Assembly: GCA_034509735.1 (NCBI GenBank)
Contig: JACGWO010000013.1
Location: 16,264,136-16,328,135 of the forward strand
Reading direction: 5' to 3'
Origin: Sesamum alatum
Lineage: Eukaryota; Streptophyta; Magnoliopsida; Lamiales; Pedaliaceae
Length of the DNA stretch: 64,000 bases
The translations under genes were made by a program, and so were the position numbers. The notes under the pieces are model-generated. The model made no database searches. It was not told where the DNA came from and saw nothing but the letters and a program-made list of their open reading frames with translations. Below are positions 12,336 through 24,484 of this stretch, piece by piece (position 1 is the stretch's first letter; every line of letters starts with the position of its first letter).

Positions 12336-12557
12336 ATCAAGAATTTTTTGATATTAATATGTAGCCTAAGGCTTAAACATAAAGGATGATGAAGAAATAA
12401 AATTTTTATTAAAAGGTTAATGTTCAAAAGGGAGACAAGCATCCTAAGAATTCAAGTTCAAAGAAATAAGCTAAGTAATCCTAAGACATTTTTTGAACCT
12501 ACGAAAAGAAAATTCGAACAATAAAGTAATAGTAATAAACAAATCTTAAGTCTAGAT

Positions 12558-14404
12558 CTAGTTCTTCTCTTTGGCGGGGGAGGGGATTCCATCAGCAGGA
12601 GTCTCATTAAGCACATCATCGATAACCTCGCCTTCCCCATCTTCGTCTCCATCCTCGTCAGGAACCTTGGGATCGAGAAACATGAAATCCTCATCACCAT
12701 AGCGGCCACTGTTCCTCAGCGTGGAGCGACATTGCCTAATTATTTGGTCATATACCTCGCTCGCCTTGCCAAGGCAGCTTGGTGGAACTCTTCTGAACCC
12801 ACATACTTCTCCTTGAAGTCGTCCCATACACACTCTAAATAGGCCTTGCCCGCGTCGGATTTCAAGAAGGTCTTCCCCGAAGCCATCTCCCGGTTAAAGC
12901 TATCCTTCCATTTAATTTGTTCAGCAGAGGCAACTTTAAGCTCTCCTTGACAACGCCCAAAGTCTTTTCTTGCATCTTCAAGAGCGTCCTTCAATCGCTC
13001 AGCTCAGTAGATTCAGCCAAGTTGATAACCTAAAGAACATACCCCTCAATTAGGCACTTAAAATTAAGAAGATGAAGCACAAGTACGAACTATAAGGAAA
13101 AACATACCCTAGCAGCTTCACCTTGCATAAGCCGAGTGAGGGTGCCACTTGGGAGAGCACCAAGGAGCGTCACGTCATAAGGGCTCACTAGATCCCTTGA
13201 TTTTTTGTGAGCAAGGTCAACGTCAGCAGCATCCCAAAAAGAAGAGATGTTACCTTCCCTGTTCGTCCCGTAAGTAAAAAGACATTTTCCTGCCCTATGG
13301 CGTGGGGGCCTGCTTCACCTTCCCGAGGACGTTTGGAGGCACTGCCTTTAGGGGGGGGGGGAGCGCCCTTCATGTCGAATTAAGTTGCCAGGAAGGTCCC
13401 TGGCCCGAGCAGGAGGAGAGCGTCGGCGACTGCTTTCCCCCCTCCTCGGAGGAGGGGGGTGAAGGAGGGTTGCGAGGCCTTGAATCATTTTTCTTTCCGC
13501 AGAAGCGATGGACGTCATGGAGGGAGATTTTCTTTCCTGCAAGAAATCAACAAAGGAATGAGATTGTGTCAAAAAAAATTTCAAAGCAAGTAGAATGCAC
13601 AAAAGATAGAATCAGGTACCAGCAGGCCCTAGAGTTTTGACATCAAAAAGTTGATCGAACAGCCCAACCCCAATGAAGGACAGACGAAGGTCAGGGACGG
13701 GGTCGGGCAAAAAGGGCGACTCCCCCAAGGAGTTGCTAACCCCCAAGCTAGGTCTTTTACGTATAAGAATTTTTCTTTCCAGGGACCTTTCGAAGAAACA
13801 CCACCCTCAAGAATTTTGCAACCCCCTGGGGGTAGAACTAGAAGTAGGAGTCATTGGGAACCTTTCTGACCGTAAATAAGGAGTAGAAGGCCTCAAGGGA
13901 AGGGGTCAAATCAAGTTCCTCAAAGCGCTGGAGGAACCCCCTAAAGCATACGAGGGAGTTGGGGGTAAATTGGCTGATGCTCAAGGTAGTGCAGGTGATG
14001 ATCTTAAGTAGTGGAGGATGTGGATGAAGTGTAAGACCGGAAGCGAAGAAAGATAGGTACGCTGTGAAGAACCCAGGAGGAGGGAGTTTGATCCTATCGT
14101 CAACACTAGGCAATAGAAGGGTGAACTCGAAAGAGGTGTTGACATTAGCTTCAAGAAGACGGAACTCTTCAAGACTCACGCGACTATGACAATTATCAAC
14201 GTCCATAATACGGCAACGGGACTTGGAGTGGGGGGCTGAAGAGGACTCAGTTCCGTCTAACCCGGAATCAACTAGGTCAGCTGCAAGGGGAGATAAAAGT
14301 GGAGGAGTCTCTTGCGAGCTCGACTCAAAGGAAGGACTTGGAGAAAGTGAGGGACACGTAGGGAGATTCCGGATCGCTTCAATCACTTCATGATCGAAAT
14401 CCAC
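12558..14404 (-). pseudogene. Antisense open frame of Tat1: gypsy-type transposase-domain protein with coiled coil, intron-bearing
   Basis: Read against gag-pol, ATG 14404 opens MDFDHEVIEAIRNLP and a 188-residue frame. Its second half (PPGFFTAYLSFFASGLTLHP, TPNSLVCFRGFLQRFEEL) resembles the 'putative gypsy type transposon' domain (PF04195-like). After frame damage at 13200-13840, coding resumes with LPSGTLTRLMQGEAAR. A well-formed intron then follows (donor AGG|GTATGTT at 13108, acceptor CTTTAG at 13030). Next come a charged, helix-rich segment (12740-12994) and an acidic tail (12558-12833) ending PSPAKEKN. Extra sense or antisense frames of this kind are known in plant gypsy elements; their function is not settled. 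The second Tat element keeps traces of the same frame at 41072-41400. Confidence 0.75.
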
Positions 14405-14881
14405 AATGTCCGGACAAATGAGAGGAACGGAAGAAGGCGAGAGAGACGCCCCTCGGTCAGGGTCCGGCCGAGGTGCAGCGCCTCGGCCAAACTCTGGTCG
14501 AGGCGGAGTGCCTCGACCAATACTGGGTCGGGGCGTTCCCCGACCCGGCGTCCACGTACTTCCGGCGCCCCGTTGAGGAAAAGAGACGAGGAGCTAAATA
14601 CCTGAGCCGATACGCTTCGACATTTTCTTGAAGATAGAAGAGATGAAAAAGAAAGATGGAACTAGATGAAGAATTTAGGGTGATACAACAAGTTTATATA
14701 GGAAGCAAAAGATCCTGGCAAAAGAAGGAATAGGAAAAAAGAAGACCCCAGCAGTAGAAGGACTCGCCTGGAGAAGAGTCCCAAAAGGAAAAGACTTCAA
14801 GCTAAACAGGATTACTATTAAAAAGAAGAAGCAGAGTTAGAATCAACTTATCCGTTAGAACTTTCAAATTTCCCGAAAATA

Positions 14882-14901
14882 TTTGGAAGTTGGGGGGCTA
14901 C
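14882..14901 (+). other. Polypurine tract of Tat1
   Basis: The sequence TTTGGAAGTTGGGGGGCTAC abuts the 3' LTR (TGATAGG). The second Tat element has the equivalent tract at 40555-40574 on the other strand, differing by a few bases. Confidence 0.8.
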
Positions 14902-15274
14902 TGATAGGGATAGGAAATCAAGATAGGGGAAATTACTAAAATGCCCTCAAGATGTCAAAGAATTTACAGCAATGCCATCGGTGGAAGTTGGCGGCAGTTA
15001 CCTAAAGGAAGTTACAAAAGGAGTAGGGAACGCCAGATTACTAAGATGCCCTCAGCAATTAAATTCAGGCCGTTAGATTGAGGGTAGTTGAGGGACGATA
15101 TTATACTTTCACCCCATGAAATTTACTATAAATAGGGGGAGAAATTCATTTGTAAAGATATATGAACTTCATTAATAGAAATCAAGCTTTCTACTTTCTA
15201 CTTTTATATTACCTCGTGACGTTACTTTGAGTTAACGTGCTTAGGCTAATCCCTTCCTGAATCACACACCATCA
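14902..15274 (+). repeat. 3' LTR of Tat1 (373 bp)
   Basis: It mirrors 5944-6317 with about 18 substitutions and one indel by hand count. It is followed directly by the ATATT target duplication and by the continuation of the interrupted tandem unit. Confidence 0.95.
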
Positions 15275-16900
15275 ATATTAGACTTTCAGTATATTCAAAT
15301 ATTATAATTATTTTTATACAAAAGTAAATATTTTCTTTCCATTGTTCAAGAGAAAAGAAAGATAACTAATCATATGATGTCATTAATCCTTAATTTTAGT
15401 TGACACCATTATATATGAATCTTTGTCATGGTTAATTAATATGATCAAAGTAAAAGATTATAATGAATACTTTAGTCACAACTATTAGTCGTTGTGTTAG
15501 CAGATGAAGCCACAATATTAAATATAACTAAAAATCATGGCAAGTTTTTTTGTCATGGTCAAGAATTGTGACAAATACTTGGTCATGATTAAGACCATTG
15601 CAAGTATTATTTAAGAATTGATTTTTTTAATTTTTTTTAAAAATAGTACAAGTTCCCTTAGTAAATATATGTAGAAAACAAACAGATGTATAATATGTTA
15701 AGTTAGATGCTTGATACATGTTATCTTTTCCAACTCAAAAAGAAAAATACATCACAAAGGAAGTCCGTGCTTAACTTACATAATCTATTATATATTTTTC
15801 GCTTTTGTATGCTTAATTATACTAATATATTATCTACAAATAATTTTTGAAAGAATTTAGTATTAACTTCAAAATTATAAAATTTAGTTGATAATCTATT
15901 GGATTTGGGTTATTTCTTTTGAACTTTTGTTTTCAAATTATGTATAAATATCTTTTTTGGCATGATTGTATGATAAGCCATAAGTTGATGATAACATAAT
16001 AAAATTAGTTTATTGAATTTCTTCCCCTAAATATAAGAGCACAATCAAAAGTGTGAACTCATGAACATTGTTTGAAAAATAGAAAAGGTGAACAACCACA
16101 ATTTATATTCATTCGAACGTATACATCGTTATTTGACCTCTCTCCTATGAAAATTTATACTGATTGTTTTTTACTCCTAAAATAAATAAATATAACTTAT
16201 GTTTGAAGGTAATAATACTAGACTTTCAATATATTCAAATATTATAATTGTTTTTGTACAAAAGTAAATATATTTTTTTTCATTGTTCAAGAGAAAAAAA
16301 AAAGAAAAAGATAAGTAATCATATGATGTCATTAATTCTTAATTTTAGTTGACACCATTATAAAGAATCTTTGTCATGACTAATTACTATGGTCAAAGTA
16401 ACACATTATAGTGAATACTCATTAGCCACAACTATACAACGACTATTAGTCGTTGTTTTAGCAGATGATGCCACAATTTTAAATATAGCTTAAAACCATG
16501 GTAAGTTTTTTTATCATGGCTAAAAATTATGATAAATACTTGATCATGACTACGATCATTGCAAGTATTATTTAATAATTAAATTTTTATTTTTTTAAAA
16601 AAAGGACAAGTCCCCTAGTAAATATATGTAGAAAACAAACATATGTTTAATGTTTTAATTTAGATGCTTGATACATGTTATCTTTCAATCCAAAAAAAAA
16701 AAATACATCATAAAGAAAGTTCGTGCTTAACTTACATCAATCTATTATATATCATTCGCTTGTGTATGCTTAATTAATACTAATATATTATCTACAAATA
16801 ATTTTTGAAAGAATTGGTATTAAATTCAAAATTATTAAATTTAGTTGATAATCTATTGGATTTGGGTTATGTCTTTTGAACTTCATTTCAAATTTTATTT

Positions 16901-18614
16901 TAAATTTTTAGTTAATATATATTTATGGAATGCTATTGAATAGTAATTTAAAATTTATTTCGTCATATATTATTTATTTAAACATATAATAGAAATCAAA
17001 ACTTTTTGAAGCTTATTTTATTTGTAATTACATAAACTCCAAAACTCGTATGATTCCTATTGTAGTTTGATATATATTTAAGTAATTAATTGTCAATTTT
17101 TTTAGTTAACCTTTTACGCTATATACCAAATAACATATGTTTTTGAAAGAAAAATTCTAAGTTAATTTACCATATTTAATTAAAACAAACATACAATACT
17201 CAAGTAATCTTTTTCAGAACTACTATATAATGAGAATTAAAAAATAAAAATTACTTGAATTATGCAAAATATACCAAGTCATAATTTATGTGTACTCATC
17301 ATGAAAACATTTTACTTTGTAAATTTAATTAAGAAATTAAAAGGTGTGTTTATGATAGTTAATATATTTTACTCTTTCTTTTTAAATAAAACACTAATTT
17401 CATTATTTGTAATCTTTTCGGGCAATTCAATACGTCCTTTTGCAGAGGCTTTACCTTAATAATTATTAATTAGTTAATTTTTTTATGAGAAAATTATTTT
17501 ATTTGACTCTCAAAAGACCTTGAACAAATTTATGATACTACCACATATATAAATATTGCAAACCAAAATAAAATAAAGAAAGGGAATAAGTATTATTGGT
17601 AAACTGTGGTTCATTTAATTTTTAATAGGTATCAAATAGAATATTATTCTTATATATCTATTAATAACTTATTAGCTAACCTAATTAATAGTTATTTTTA
17701 TAATACTTGTTACAATCTTATTAGTAATTGTAGTAAGAAAACTTTAATGGGTAGTACCAAAAGAGAAAATCTAAAAGACTTATTGAACCATTCATACTTT
17801 TTAAGTGCTATAGACAACGTTTATATATATATATATATGGTTATGTTCCTATTTTTCTTCGTTTTCTTTATTTTTTAAGGAAATAGGTATATGTGGCGAT
17901 GATTTAGGGGTAACCTTTTACATATTCAGATAACTTTTTACAATGAGCAATTTCTATAGTAATATTATTGTTGAAACGATTAAATTTTATACACTAACAT
18001 TTTGTTCATATTATATCATAGATGAGTAAAAAATCATATACCACGCAATAACCACACCTCAAGTATTCAAAAAAAAAAAAAATAGTTTACAGCATAAGTG
18101 ATGTAATTTATTCTCATTTGTCTTTTAACTTGTTTTACTCTTCAAAATGATTGTTTTACATGACAATTCATTCAATTGACTTTCATTTGTCTTTAACTGA
18201 TGTTAACATGACAAGCGATCTAATTAATTATCATTTATATTTGTACTACGAACCTATGCTAGGAAATTTCTAAATTCATTAAATTCTTTCAATCTATATG
18301 AATTTTACTAGTCATTTTGTATTATACCATAAGGGTATATATTTCTTTTTATCTAATAAGTAATTATATAGTTTATGAATATAATATAAAAAATTAATAA
18401 ATAAGATAATGTAAAAAGTAATTAATAAGAGTAAATTAATATAATGTGAAAGAAATTAATAAAAGTAAATAAATGTAATGTGAAAGCAATTAATAGAAAT
18501 TAATATGTATATTATTCTATATTTTTATTCTTAGTAAAATGATATTAGAGGGTTAATTTTGTCGGATCAAAAAATAAAAAGAAATTTTTCACCACATTCA
18601 TACTTTTATATAAA
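16901..18614. other. AT-rich non-coding stretch
   Basis: Nothing gene-like was seen. The sequence is strongly AT-rich with (TA)n runs (17823-17838) and poly-A tracts. The open frames at 17262-17459 and 17606-17878 are low-complexity F/I/Y/N peptides of the kind that arise by chance in such DNA. Confidence 0.4.
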
Positions 18615-21335
18615 CTAGAAAGTATCACGTGCGATACACGTGTAGAAACATACTTTTAGAGCTGAATATATAATTTACAAAAGATATTAAACTCATAGTT
18701 TTATTTATTTTTGTATTAGTGAATTATTAGTATATAATTATATTTTCATTGATAATAATCATTTTAATTGACGAGGAAACAATTTAATTTGTTATTTGTA
18801 ACTCACTTCTAAATTTAGCTGCTAATATTAAATAAAAGACTTGTTCTTTAAAATTGAACTTTTACATTTCATATTTAATAATTATTATATTTAATGATTT
18901 TGTATTGGAACAAATTAATGCAAATGTAATATAAGATATATAAAAGATCCAATATTAAATAAAATTAACAACATCCCTTATTTTTGGATTTTCTATAAGA
19001 CATTCCAATTTAGTATAATTTATCATGTTTTATTAGTAGTGTTTTCTTTTAATGTCTATTTGCTATTTTTTATTTTTATTTTGTGTTTGTTATATTATTT
19101 TTGTGAAATGTTATATTTTTTATTTTACTACCATATCCTGAATTCTTTTTCTTAAATTTATTGACGTGTAATGATTTTAAACTAAGCATTTATTAACTAT
19201 TTTTTGTAAAATTTAATCTATTTAAACATATCTATAGTATTAGTATTAATTTGTATTGCAATGCCCTATAATTGTTTTAATTATATTTTACTATCAAGTT
19301 TTAAAGTTTGTCAAAATATTGTTTACGTTCTTCATTAACATCTAAATTTCAAATATTATCACATAAAATGTTATTATTTGTATTTTTAACTTCATATTTC
19401 TAGTGTGATCTCTTGATCTATTAATCGAAATAAATTGAATTGGTATCTATTTCTTATTCAATAGCATTTTATGTTTTTAAATATTTAATCTTTTATGTGC
19501 ATACAATATTATCTAAGATCAACAAATAAATAATAAGAGATTCACTGGATAACTAAATTTTCATACGCAATCCAACTTAATAAATAAAAACTAGTGCTTT
19601 TATTTGCCGATATTTTTTGTTCATAATACTTAATTTATTTTTGTGAATCATGAGAGCCTTTTATTATGTTAATTGTATTTACTACTCTTTACAAATTTTA
19701 ATGCGTACACTCTTCTTCAACTTTTTAGTTTTTAGCACATTCGTATACATAGTATTACTTCATTCGGGCGGGTGTTTACATCATGTTGTTGGTTAGAAAT
19801 TGAATATTTGTATTTTATATTCTTTAGTATGTTCTCGTAGTACTTTATGTACTATGATCAAATTGTTACTATTTTTTTTTCTTTTAAATATCATATATTG
19901 TCATTGCAATTTAAACCTAAATTGCACTTATTAGTATTATTTTACCTCCATTATATGATGGGAAAAAAAGAGTAAAAATATAATCTAAAAAAAAGTATCC
20001 AATATTAATATTCAAATAAAATTAATTAATACGAAGTCACTCATTTTAAAAATTTTCAACAAACTTCTATAATAAAATTGAGAATTGTTATTTGGAATAT
20101 AGAAATATTTATTCGTTATTATTTATGTTTTGAAGCTTGGATTAGTATATATTAATTTACATCTTACTCATATGCTATTCATTTTAAATTTTACAGTGCC
20201 CAGGTAACTCAACTTTTTTAAAAACGCATATTTAAAATCTTTCCTAGCAAATTAACATTAAAACCTATTTTCCTATTTATTTTTTAGAATATAATATTCA
20301 TTCTCTAAGTAATTCAGACAAATTAGAATACCAAATACTTTTATGCTTTGATAGTATTTTGTTCTTATACTTAATTCTTGTTTAGGAATAATAATATCTA
20401 CACTCCCTAATCTATTGTTTATAAAGATCACTCTTATCTTTTGGATAATTACAGATACACCAGCAAAAACGTCAAAATTATTTACACAAGTCATCCTTTT
20501 TTTTTAAAAAATTAAACATACACCCCCAAAACGTCAACATCATTACACAACTATCCCTACTCTTTGATTGTCAGGGGTGATTTATGTAATTATGCAAAGC
20601 CAGGTGTGGTTTGTGTAAACAAACCATAAATTAGGAGGTGTAAGTGTAATTATCCTCTAATAGTCTATTATTTAAAAGAGTACCACCATAAGGATAAAAT
20701 TGTTTTCTCACAAAAGAAATAAACACTCAAGAGATTCTCATTATTATATATTTAATCATAAGTTGCACTTAGCAGTATCATTTTATCTCCACTATTATGA
20801 TAAAAAAAAAAAAATGAAAGTATAAATTTAAAATAATTGTCTACTACTAATAATAAAAATATAATTAATTAGTAAGAAGTGACCCATGCTAAATTTTTTT
20901 AAAGCATTTCTAATTTAATAAGATCAATATTTTTTTTAAAAAAAATTCATGATATTTATTCTTTCATATATATATATATATATATATATAATTTTTTAAA
21001 TTTTAGCATTTTATGTATTATTCCGATGTTGTTCATTTTAAATTATATTGTACCCTAGTAAAATAATATATTTAAAGTATTTAAAAACATCTTCTAACAA
21101 ATTAATTACATAGACATATTATTGCCACGTAATATGTTTTAGTAGGATATATTTATCATTGTCCAAGTAGTTTAGAGATATTAGGGCTTTTAAATAGTCT
21201 TATATTGATATAATTTTATTCTTTTATAACGAAGTTTTATTTATTATTAAAAAATAACTTAAGTAACGGTATGAATGTCTTTTCACAATGGGGAACAAAC
21301 ACATAAGAGATTCACACTTTTATATATAGTATAGA
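18615..21335 (-). mobile_element. Helitron-like non-autonomous element
   Basis: On the minus strand the 3' end has a hairpin (CACGTG-tatcg-CACGTG, 18626-18642) followed seven bases later by CTAG (18615-18618) and then host T. The proposed 5' end, TCTATACTATATATAAAAG, starts at 21335 next to host A. This matches the TC...hairpin...CTRR|T layout of Helitrons. No Rep/helicase frame is present. Inside, about 19900-20280 and 20750-21130 are diverged direct repeats of each other ('gcacttattagtat(t)atttta', 'aattaattaatacgaagt(c/g)ac'), and a MITE is nested at 20443. The 5' boundary is uncertain because it adjoins a TAGA microsatellite. Confidence 0.45.
20443..20655. mobile_element. Small fold-back MITE inside the Helitron-like element
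   Basis: The ends GGATAATTACAGATACACC and GGTGTAAGTGTAATTATCC are inverted. The inner arms carry 'acacaagtcatcc' and 'gtgatttatgtaatta'. A clean 9-bp duplication was not found. The left boundary could lie a little further out, since 20395-20425 also pairs with the right arm. Confidence 0.5.
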
Positions 21336-21395
21336 TATAGATATAGATAGATAGATAGATAGATAGAGATATAGATATAGATATAGATAGAATAG
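21326..21395. repeat. Microsatellite (TAGA/TAGATA)n
   Basis: Uninterrupted and mixed units of TAGA and TAGATA over about 70 bp. It directly follows the proposed 5' end of the Helitron-like element. Confidence 0.9.
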
Positions 21396-21399
21396 AATA

Positions 21400-23225
21400 T
21401 TTAATTTGGTCTAATACAATTAACAAAGAATATTAACTATGAATATTGACCAAACTTCTTGGAAATATCCAATTATTATTAACAAAATAGATAATCTAAA
21501 TTAATCAAGAATGTGAGAGATGTTGAAGAAAAACCCTATGTTTGGTTTCGTGGAAATGGCCCAAAAATAAAACATGTTTGTTTTAGCTCCAAAACACCAT
21601 ATCTTGGTGTTTTGGGGTTTTTGGCCCACTTTCTAAAAGAACAAAACAAAACATATATATAATAATATAGTAAATAATTCAATCCATCCACAAACAAATA
21701 AATATTAATATATACATATATTCATTTAATAAACAAATAAAAAAACATGATTTGACAATGAATAATATTTTTTGTCTCTGAAATATACAACACAATACAT
21801 ACAACACATTATTTATACTATTTTAAACTATCTCCAAAAGTAAATTCAAACATACTATTTTTTCTAACACACTTATTTATCTCTACTTTTCTCTTCCTGT
21901 CTCTACAAATCAAAATAGAACAACCTAAAAACAAAACCAAACATAAGGCAACTTTCCAAGGGGCGCTCTATGAAATGGAAGAACATAAAGGACCAGAAAG
22001 AACATACATCAAAAAACAGCAAAAGAGTGATTATACTGAAAATTCCCGAACGCCCGTCAACAGCTCCCGAGTCCCGATTGCCACGTCCATTTTCTCGGCC
22101 TCCTCCGCCGCCAGCCGGCCCTCCTCCCACCTGGCAGATAGTTCACCTTTTTTAACCCCTTCCGATGTGGGTTCTTTGCAGTGTCAATGCAGATCTTTAC
22201 AAGGTATCGACTAAGGATGGAAGGTGTTGGTTATGAGGTATTTGAGTTCATATCACTGCATATGTTTTTTACCACAATTTCTTACTTTCAGTATAAGTTG
22301 GAAGATGTTGAGCAATTTTACTCCCAGACAAACTCAGTGATTCTCATGCATATTGGTAAGGCAAGTAACAAGAGAATGAAAGGGTCAATAAGGGCATGCA
22401 ACCTTCAATTCATCCCAAGAACCAAGATTCTAGAGGGAGATTCTAACCCAAACTAGGTTTGGTCGGATCTGAACTGAACCAATTATATGACTGGTTTATA
22501 GTTCAGGGAAAATGACTAGTCGCATGGCAAGTATAATAGAATAGCTTTAAAATTGGTTTGATTCAGCTAAACCCTGATAATGAGCGGTTGTTTGAAATAA
22601 CCTCATAGCACCATTGACCTTACACCAAAATCAACGACAATGTTAAAGTTGCATGAACGAATCAACTCAAGTATATTAACTTCAACTATTACTCCAACTC
22701 CAACTCCAACTCCAACTCCACTCCTTAATAGAAAACTAAGCACAATTATATCAACGTGAGGAAGACATCACAAGAATAACATCATCAGCTAAATCAAAAG
22801 CAGGGTCAACCAGTTCTTGATTCACTGCTACAAACAAATACAAGACTCAAATTTCAGGTTGAGAACATAACAAGACATCAACATTATTTATTGAACAATA
22901 TGCGCAAACATGATCTCCTTGCCATGAACAAACAAGACAATATTAACATTGATGTCGAAACAGAAACAATTAAAAAAATCTTAAATATGAAGCAATCTAG
23001 ATCACCATAAACAACTTCTTCAAATCATACTCAGTAAGCACACATTCTCCATAAAGAGATCACCTTTACAACCAAGTCTACAGAATAGCTTCCCTCAAAT
23101 CAACAACTTAGAATAAACTGAAATCCCATAACAGATCACATTCTAAAACAACTCATATCTCTCTATATCCAAAAGAAAAAAACAAGAACATATATATATC
23201 ACAAAACCTTCATGAGTTGTTTAAA
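21400..23225. other. Intergenic stretch with a GC-rich island at 22040-22145
   Basis: No gene can be supported. A GC-rich patch (22040-22145) encodes a proline-rich peptide on plus (FSRPPPPPAGPPP). On minus it encodes a charged, more protein-like one (ARWEEGRLAAEEAEKMD) that ends in a stop at about 22035. Plus-strand splice-like signals (tttctttgcag 22170-22180; ctttcag 22284-22290 with a GGTAAGG donor near 22355) hint at an exon fragment, but no product was recognised. A short tandem (ctccaa)n lies at 22690-22725. The 3' UTR of the DUF3511 gene probably covers the last few hundred bases. Confidence 0.35.
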
Positions 23226-23570
23226 TCACCACCATCCATAGACCACCTGGGTATACTTATCCTTAAGCCACCTAAAACTCTTCCTAAAAGACCCTTTAAC
23301 TCTGCCTTCCACAGAGTAAACTTTGTAGCTAGCCACCCTTCTCTTCCTCTGAAACTCAGGATCATTAAAGCTCCAGGATTTTGAAGCTGACCCATTGCTG
23401 CTCTTTCCCTTCTTCAGCTTCTGGGGCGGCGCCGGTTGCCCTACGGCGTCGTAGGCCGAAGAATAATTATAAGAAGCACTGTAAGACCTGAAATCATTAG
23501 GTCTTGTGGTAGAGTAAGCCTCTATTTGCATATTTCCATCAGTGTAGTACTTTGATCTGTAGTCTGCCAT
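23226..23570 (-). CDS. DUF3511-domain plant protein
   Basis: This intronless minus-strand frame encodes 114 residues. The start chosen is the ATG at 23570 (MADYRSKYYTDGN), in a strong AAACCATGGC context. The frame stays open four codons further upstream but has no upstream ATG. The C-terminal half, about residues 68-114, carries the DUF3511 signature: WSFNDPEFQRKRRVASYKVY, SVEGRVKGSFRKSFRWLKDKY and a final QVVYGWW. The N-terminal half is Ser/Tyr-rich and probably disordered. The family is plant-specific and of unknown function. It has no signal peptide or membrane segment; the basic patch may bind a partner or nucleic acid, which is a guess. The gene looks intact, at the usual family length of about 90-130 residues. 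Confidence 0.9.
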   Translation of the reverse strand: MADYRSKYYTDGNMQIEAYSTTRPNDFRSYSASYNYSSAYDAVGQPAPPQKLKKGKSSNGSASKSWSFNDPEFQRKRRVASYKVYSVEGRVKGSFRKSFRWLKDKYTQVVYGWW

Positions 23571-23809
23571 GGTTTTCTTCAAGTTTCTTTCAAAGGGTTC
23601 AGGAAAAAATTGAAGCTTGGGAGTGGGAAATAGTTTCTTGGGTTGTTTTGACAGGTAAGAAAGAGAGGCAAAAATTGGCCGAGTGGGGGGCCAAAAGACA
23701 AACTGCCAAGAGGGAAGAGAGGAGAGGTTGAGTGGGTTGGATAATTGTTGGACAAAATTTATTTTATTTTTTATTTAATTTAACATAGAAGCAATGTTTA
23801 TATAATTTT

Positions 23810-24070
23810 GAGTAAGTTACCGCGATACTCTTGAGGTTAGATCAAATTATACAAATACTTTTTGTTTTTTGTAAAATTATAACTACACCTCCTAAGATTA
23901 TAATTGTATAATATTACATCTCCTATTTAAAGGCAAAGCTTACACTAATACCCCTGAAAAATATTATATTAATACCCTCAGCCTCAAGAAGTGTAGCTGT
24001 AATTATGCAAAAGATATGAGGTGTTTGTGTAATTGAATCTAACCTCAGGATGTGTTAATGTAATTTACTC
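23810..24070. mobile_element. Fold-back MITE upstream of the DUF3511 gene (261 bp)
   Basis: The ends GAGTAAGTTACCGCGATAC and an imperfect inverse (gtgttaatgtaatttactc) are flanked by TATAATTTT (23801-23809) and TATATTTTT (24071-24079), 8 of 9 identical. It lies about 240 bp upstream of the DUF3511 start codon, so inside or next to its promoter. Confidence 0.7.
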
Positions 24071-24484
24071 TATATTTTTTTATCAAAATAAAATATATAT
24101 GATATCATTTTTATATATACAACGTGTATTTTTAATATAATAAAAGATGGAAAATAATTTGTGAAAATTCAATCGGACGGAATTAGATTCTTGACGCCGT
24201 TCGATGTGGGCAATCACCTATTTAATCAAGCAAGCAAGGTTAGACCGGTCAAACACACTCTATTTTATTCTTCATTATTGTGTGACATGCACATGAACAG
24301 AGGATTTTATTTGTAACTATCTCAGACATGATTCGTGGGAATCAGTTTATGTGCTGAGTTCTAGTGGAGTTTGTGATTTCCAAAATTTGAGATGAAAATC
24401 TATCGATTAAATTTGACATAATTATAAATATTTTTTATTGTTTAAAAAATTAGAAAATAATAGGTCATAATGTTACTAATATTT

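Larger units (their letters stand above)
5944..15274 (+). mobile_element. Ty3/gypsy LTR retrotransposon, Tat lineage, inactivated (Tat1)
   Basis: The element is 9331 bp, flanked by the 5-bp duplication ATATT (5939-5943 and 15275-15279). In order it has a 5' LTR, primer-binding site, gag, aspartic protease, reverse transcriptase, RNase H, a second archaeal-type RNase H, integrase, a minisatellite, an antisense open frame, a polypurine tract and a 3' LTR. The second RNase H before integrase and the long 3' region with extra open frame and tandem repeats fit the Tat lineage. Several nonsense codons and frame breaks mean that it cannot encode a working polyprotein. The two LTRs differ at about 18 positions by hand count. 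Confidence 0.95.
5670..16900 (+). repeat. Tandem duplication (unit about 940 bp), first copy split by a gypsy element
   Basis: Copy 1 is about 5670-5943 plus 15280-15945; copy 2 is about 15946-16900. Both start near 'catgattgta(c/t)gataag' (5688 and 15961) and run through 'cttcccctaa', 'aactattagtcgttgt' and 'ggatttgggttat' (15901 and 16858). Subtracting the inserted element and its 5-bp duplication gives a period of 937-957 bp. The copies have diverged by many substitutions and small indels. No coding sequence is visible. The retroelement entered copy 1 after the duplication, because copy 2 has the uninterrupted site. Confidence 0.75.

Noticed and set aside
23571..23582. A four-codon upstream extension of the DUF3511 protein
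   Set aside because: It would start with TTG; the in-frame ATG at 23570 has a strong context and fits the family.
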